From Flammula alnicola (lineage: Eukaryota > Basidiomycota > Agaricomycetes > Agaricales > Strophariaceae), in contig JADNRV010000612.1 of NCBI GenBank assembly GCA_015499995.1, positions 1-22,111 on the forward strand: 22,111 nt of DNA, in the 5' to 3' direction. Each line of letters opens with the position of its first letter. Position 1 is the first letter of the stretch. Positions 19,127-22,111 of the stretch are shown here, one piece after another. The translations under genes were made by a program, and so were the position numbers. Below the pieces are notes generated by a model, which saw only the letters and a list, made by a program, of their open reading frames with translations, had not been told where the DNA came from and ran no database searches.

Positions 19127-20448
19127 ACTTTTTTTTAGCGATAAACCCAGCCAAACCCATGCGTATGGAGGTATTTACCGAGCGGATCCGGATTCAAGGC
19201 TTCGGACGAAGGCTTGTTGATGTGATTCCTGCGAAGTTGGCTTGATCCCTCTGGCCTCGTTATGGCTTACAAAGTACAGTGCCCATCCTGAATTCCCCAC
19301 GCATCTTCTACTAGTACTAATGTTTTGGTACGTTAATAGTAGGCAACTGCTCTGTAAGATGGCCCGCAATGCATGATTACTACATACTTAAGATGATTGT
19401 TCTCTGATGTTATTAGGTATATCTCAGACCTGAATCCACGAGGTTATCAATGATCCTGTCTATATCTAGGTGCCTTTCAGGTTCAAACGTTCAAACGTTC
19501 AAGGCCAGGGGTTCTAGTGTTATTTGAACCCCTTTCTACCTTTTAATATTTCCATGTCAGAAAAGGCAGAAGGCGTCAGACTCCTTCCGGAGGGATTTCT
19601 GCTACCGTGCGCCGGCGCGTGGGTACCTGCGTCCCCATTCAGGTTACTTGCCAATTCGAGTCACCGAAGAGCATTGCGTAAAGCCGAACTGAGGCAACAC
19701 CGCAGATAACGTGCGTTGCTCACTTATTAAGAGCTTCTACGGGTATGTGTCCCTATGGGTTTAGGTGAATAAAAACATATAAACATCGAGGTAAGCAAGC
19801 ATCCGCGGCGATGACCTTAGAAATAAAGGGGCTACTTGAAATAAACATCTAAGTAGACGCAGTGGGGACTTCGGGACAAGTGAAAATTCACGCGCTACCT
19901 TGCCCAGAAACTTAAAGGGAAGCGGGACCCCAGCTCCCTAGGGCATTGAAACTTGAAAGGTTGACTTCTCCTCAAATTTTTATCTTAAAACTCCAACTTG
20001 CTTAGTACTGTGCTATGTAGTAGATATGTTCCACGGCCGCGAAAGCTGCATGGGTCTCTTTTTCTATTCACTCAATCGTTGCCGTTTTCCAGAGGCATAT
20101 TCCCATTTGGATTCACTACCCAGTACTCCGAAGTCAACTCTTGATAGTCTTGGCGCCAATGGCGGCACTACTCTAGTCCTTCGGAATTCCCACATTTACC
20201 GAGTGTCTCGGGATATCCGGCAGCACATGCCTGTGCCTCTTCAGACTTTCCCACGAAAAATCGGGGAGGCGGACGGCCAGCCTTTCCTTCCACCTGCTAT
20301 CTCACATGGGACTCTCGAGCGTTCTTTGCCATGTTTTCAACAATGTTGGGCAATTTTCGACTCGTCTCTCATTGACAATCCTCTGAGTTCTACAACAAAC
20401 TTTCAGTAGGCTTCAGGGTCAGACTGACGGTATCTGCGAAAATCTTAA
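19127..20448. other. Stretch without a recognisable gene
   Basis: The longest frame is 20026-20409 (plus, 127 codons, ATG start), with no domain I recognise and no convincing splice partner. Other frames are under 65 codons. Confidence 0.45.
19481..19504 (+). repeat. Three tandem 8-bp units GTTCAAAC
   Basis: Two exact copies of GTTCAAAC and a third GTTCAAGG lie head to tail. The word resembles a tRNA T-arm, but no tRNA fold or A box is present around it. Confidence 0.7.
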
Positions 20449-21371
20449 ATGTTTTCGGATGTTACTTCTCCTTCATCATGCCATCGCCACAATCATGCAT
20501 TCCTCCTCGACCCGATGCAAGTCGGGCACTACGAATGTTGTTCCCCTTTACACTCCAATGCCTCTCGGGATCTTTTTGTGTTAGGCATCTCTGTATATTC
20601 ATTACTTTGCAGACGACGACGAACTCGAGGGAGCTTTGCATGTCCTTGGCTAAATTTCCAGATGTCGCGACCCTCAAACTCTCCTCCGTTCATTATAAAC
20701 GTCCAGTGCTCTTATGTTCGGCATCATCGATCAGGCATTTGGACCGCTCATCCACTGGTATCGACTGTTTCGAGAAATGTATGTATATCTGGCTACTCAT
20801 CCAACGAGTGCTGACTTAACATAAAAGTTCAGGTTATAGCCACAGAAACCGTCTACAGGTTGCTCTGGTCATTCAATACAATTGTCAACGATCGATTTCA
20901 TGATCCATTAAGCCAATCAATGCGACTTTGGGTCCATCAAAAGCCGTCATACCGACGATTTTGATGCGCACATTCACGGATTTAAAGATTGTCTTCCCCA
21001 TCTCGCGCTTGACATATGTAGGAAAATCGTGATGGGTGATCGTGATCATTTGATTCGTTTGATTCGATACGCATGTGGAGCAATAGACTGGAATGGGACG
21101 CCACAAGTTATTGGCTGTACGTCTCCTTTCCTCTATTTAACCTGCTCAACTCAGAACTTGTGCTCCTTTAGACTTTTCAGTGACTACTCTTTCCCGGTTC
21201 GTAACATTCAAAACCCAACCCACTCCACCCACTCCTAATAGCCAATCTGAATCAATTGCGATTTTAATTTTAGGCTCTTCAATGACATGCAGGTCGTTGT
21301 TACTGCCTCCCACGACCTTGGAGACCATTGACAGGCAAATACACATGTCGGGCCCATCATCTGACCTCTAG
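20449..21371 (+). other. Possible multi-exon unit of unknown function, low support
   Basis: Two intron-like sequences lie here on one strand. 20779-20832 (54 nt) has GTATGT, TGCTGAC and TTCAG; the frame from 20449 stays open through it when removed, while unspliced it meets a TGA inside. 21117-21171 (55 nt) has GTACGT and CTTTAG; removing it joins a frame open from 20912 to one ending at 21371. The two joined frames are in different registers, and I find no convincing third intron between 20833 and 20964 to connect them. No domain is recognised. It may be a decayed gene, a real gene with exons I cannot place, or chance. Confidence 0.2.
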
Positions 21372-22111
21372 CTACGCACATCGCCTTCAGTTTAGCGAAC
21401 AACTTGAAACGTGCTCTCACTCCAGAACCTTCCCATTAAAGCTCAAAGTAACAAGAAGGAAAGAAGCATCAAACCTGCCGTATCACATCCAGTGGAAGAC
21501 AGACGGGGTTTTGCTTCCGAAGCTTGAATTCCCTGGTCCATGAGGTATTTGGCATTAAAAATCTTATCTTCTGGCAGAGTTAAAAGTGAACTGAGATGCA
21601 GACTCAAAATACTCTGCGTTGCTATTGCGCATGCATAGCCTTCTCGTCCAGACAAGCGGTCTTCCATACATCTGGGCCGAAAGATCATAGCGGCCGTAGC
21701 TCCGGTCTATGTACAGTATTGGGCGTCTTCGGCTAGGCGTTTACCACGGTAGACGTATGGATTGGCTTCATGGATGGTCTCCATCGTTTTTCCGCAAGTC
21801 CAAAAGTGAGTGCCGATCTTGTGGTTTCCCTGGCTCAATCATTTTGGTTGGAAGCGAGAAGACTGTTCTCGTTCTACTCTTATCACATGAAGATGGCTTC
21901 TTGCCACTGCCGATTCAGTTTCGGCATACCGCGCCTATGACCTTTTTGTGAAGAACGACGGCCCTTTCCCAGAAGGCGACTTATTGGACGGGATTTCATT
22001 TTGTACAGTGGCATAATTTTTTGCACATGATTCTAGATCTGTCAATCGAAGCTTCGCACAATCACAGAGGTTGACACCGTAAATCCTTGTATTCAATCGT
22101 CGGAGCGTTCT
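21372..22111. other. Stretch without a recognisable gene, to window end
   Basis: Frames of up to 81 codons occur on both strands (21443-21688 minus, 21709-21951 plus). None shows a known domain and they have no shared splice structure. A gene entering from beyond the window cannot be excluded. Confidence 0.45.

Noticed and set aside
19481..19504. Possible tRNA T-arm (GGTTCAAAC)
   Set aside because: There is no cloverleaf, acceptor stem or A box nearby, and the word is part of an 8-bp tandem repeat.
1..22111. CRISPR array, rRNA, telomere repeat or retroelement coding sequence
   Set aside because: No regularly spaced repeats, no rRNA core words, no TTAGGG arrays and no reverse transcriptase YxDD context were seen.

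Overview
The window looks like nuclear DNA of a filamentous fungus, most probably a mushroom-type basidiomycete. The evidence is one well-supported gene: a GATA zinc-finger regulator whose finger has the loop class and the CNKCGLYERTH core I associate with agaricomycete proteins. It is interrupted by a short (63 nt) intron with a CTAAC branch point. There are no bacterial features such as operons, Shine-Dalgarno sites, CRISPR arrays or compact coding. The organism assignment is an inference.

Layout. Positions 1-8.8 kb are gene-poor. They hold no recognisable protein gene but carry three inverted-repeat elements: a 780-bp Mutator-like non-autonomous element (1135-1914) with a perfect 9-bp target duplication, a weaker 456-bp inverted-repeat candidate (6390-6845), and a 531-bp pogo/Tc1-mariner-type element (8170-8700) flanked by TA and filled with copies of a 10-bp motif. 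Positions 9318-11018 (minus strand) are the GATA gene, with a presumed 3' untranslated region down to about 8.9 kb. Its upstream side has an overlapping upstream ORF and a small cluster of GATA sites.

From 11.7 to 15.1 kb the DNA is non-coding to the eye but structured. It has a diverged tandem duplication (12608-13145) and a pyrimidine-rich plus-strand stretch (13322-14915) with several intron-like sequences, possibly a spliced leader, a non-coding transcript or a very small gene. From 15.1 kb to the end I recognise no gene. That part holds three hairpins or short inverted repeats, a TATA-like box, a possible frameshifted minus-strand coding remnant (18711-19023) and a possible multi-exon plus-strand unit (about 20.4-21.4 kb), all at low confidence.

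How it works together: only one confident gene is present, so no pathway can be drawn. The GATA factor would be a nuclear DNA-binding regulator; the GATA sites and overlapping upstream ORF suggest, without proving, autoregulation and translational control. I see no convincing new multi-gene system here. The most informative signals are the two well-delimited transposable elements, the GATA finger variant and the intron-like series at 13.3-14.9 kb.
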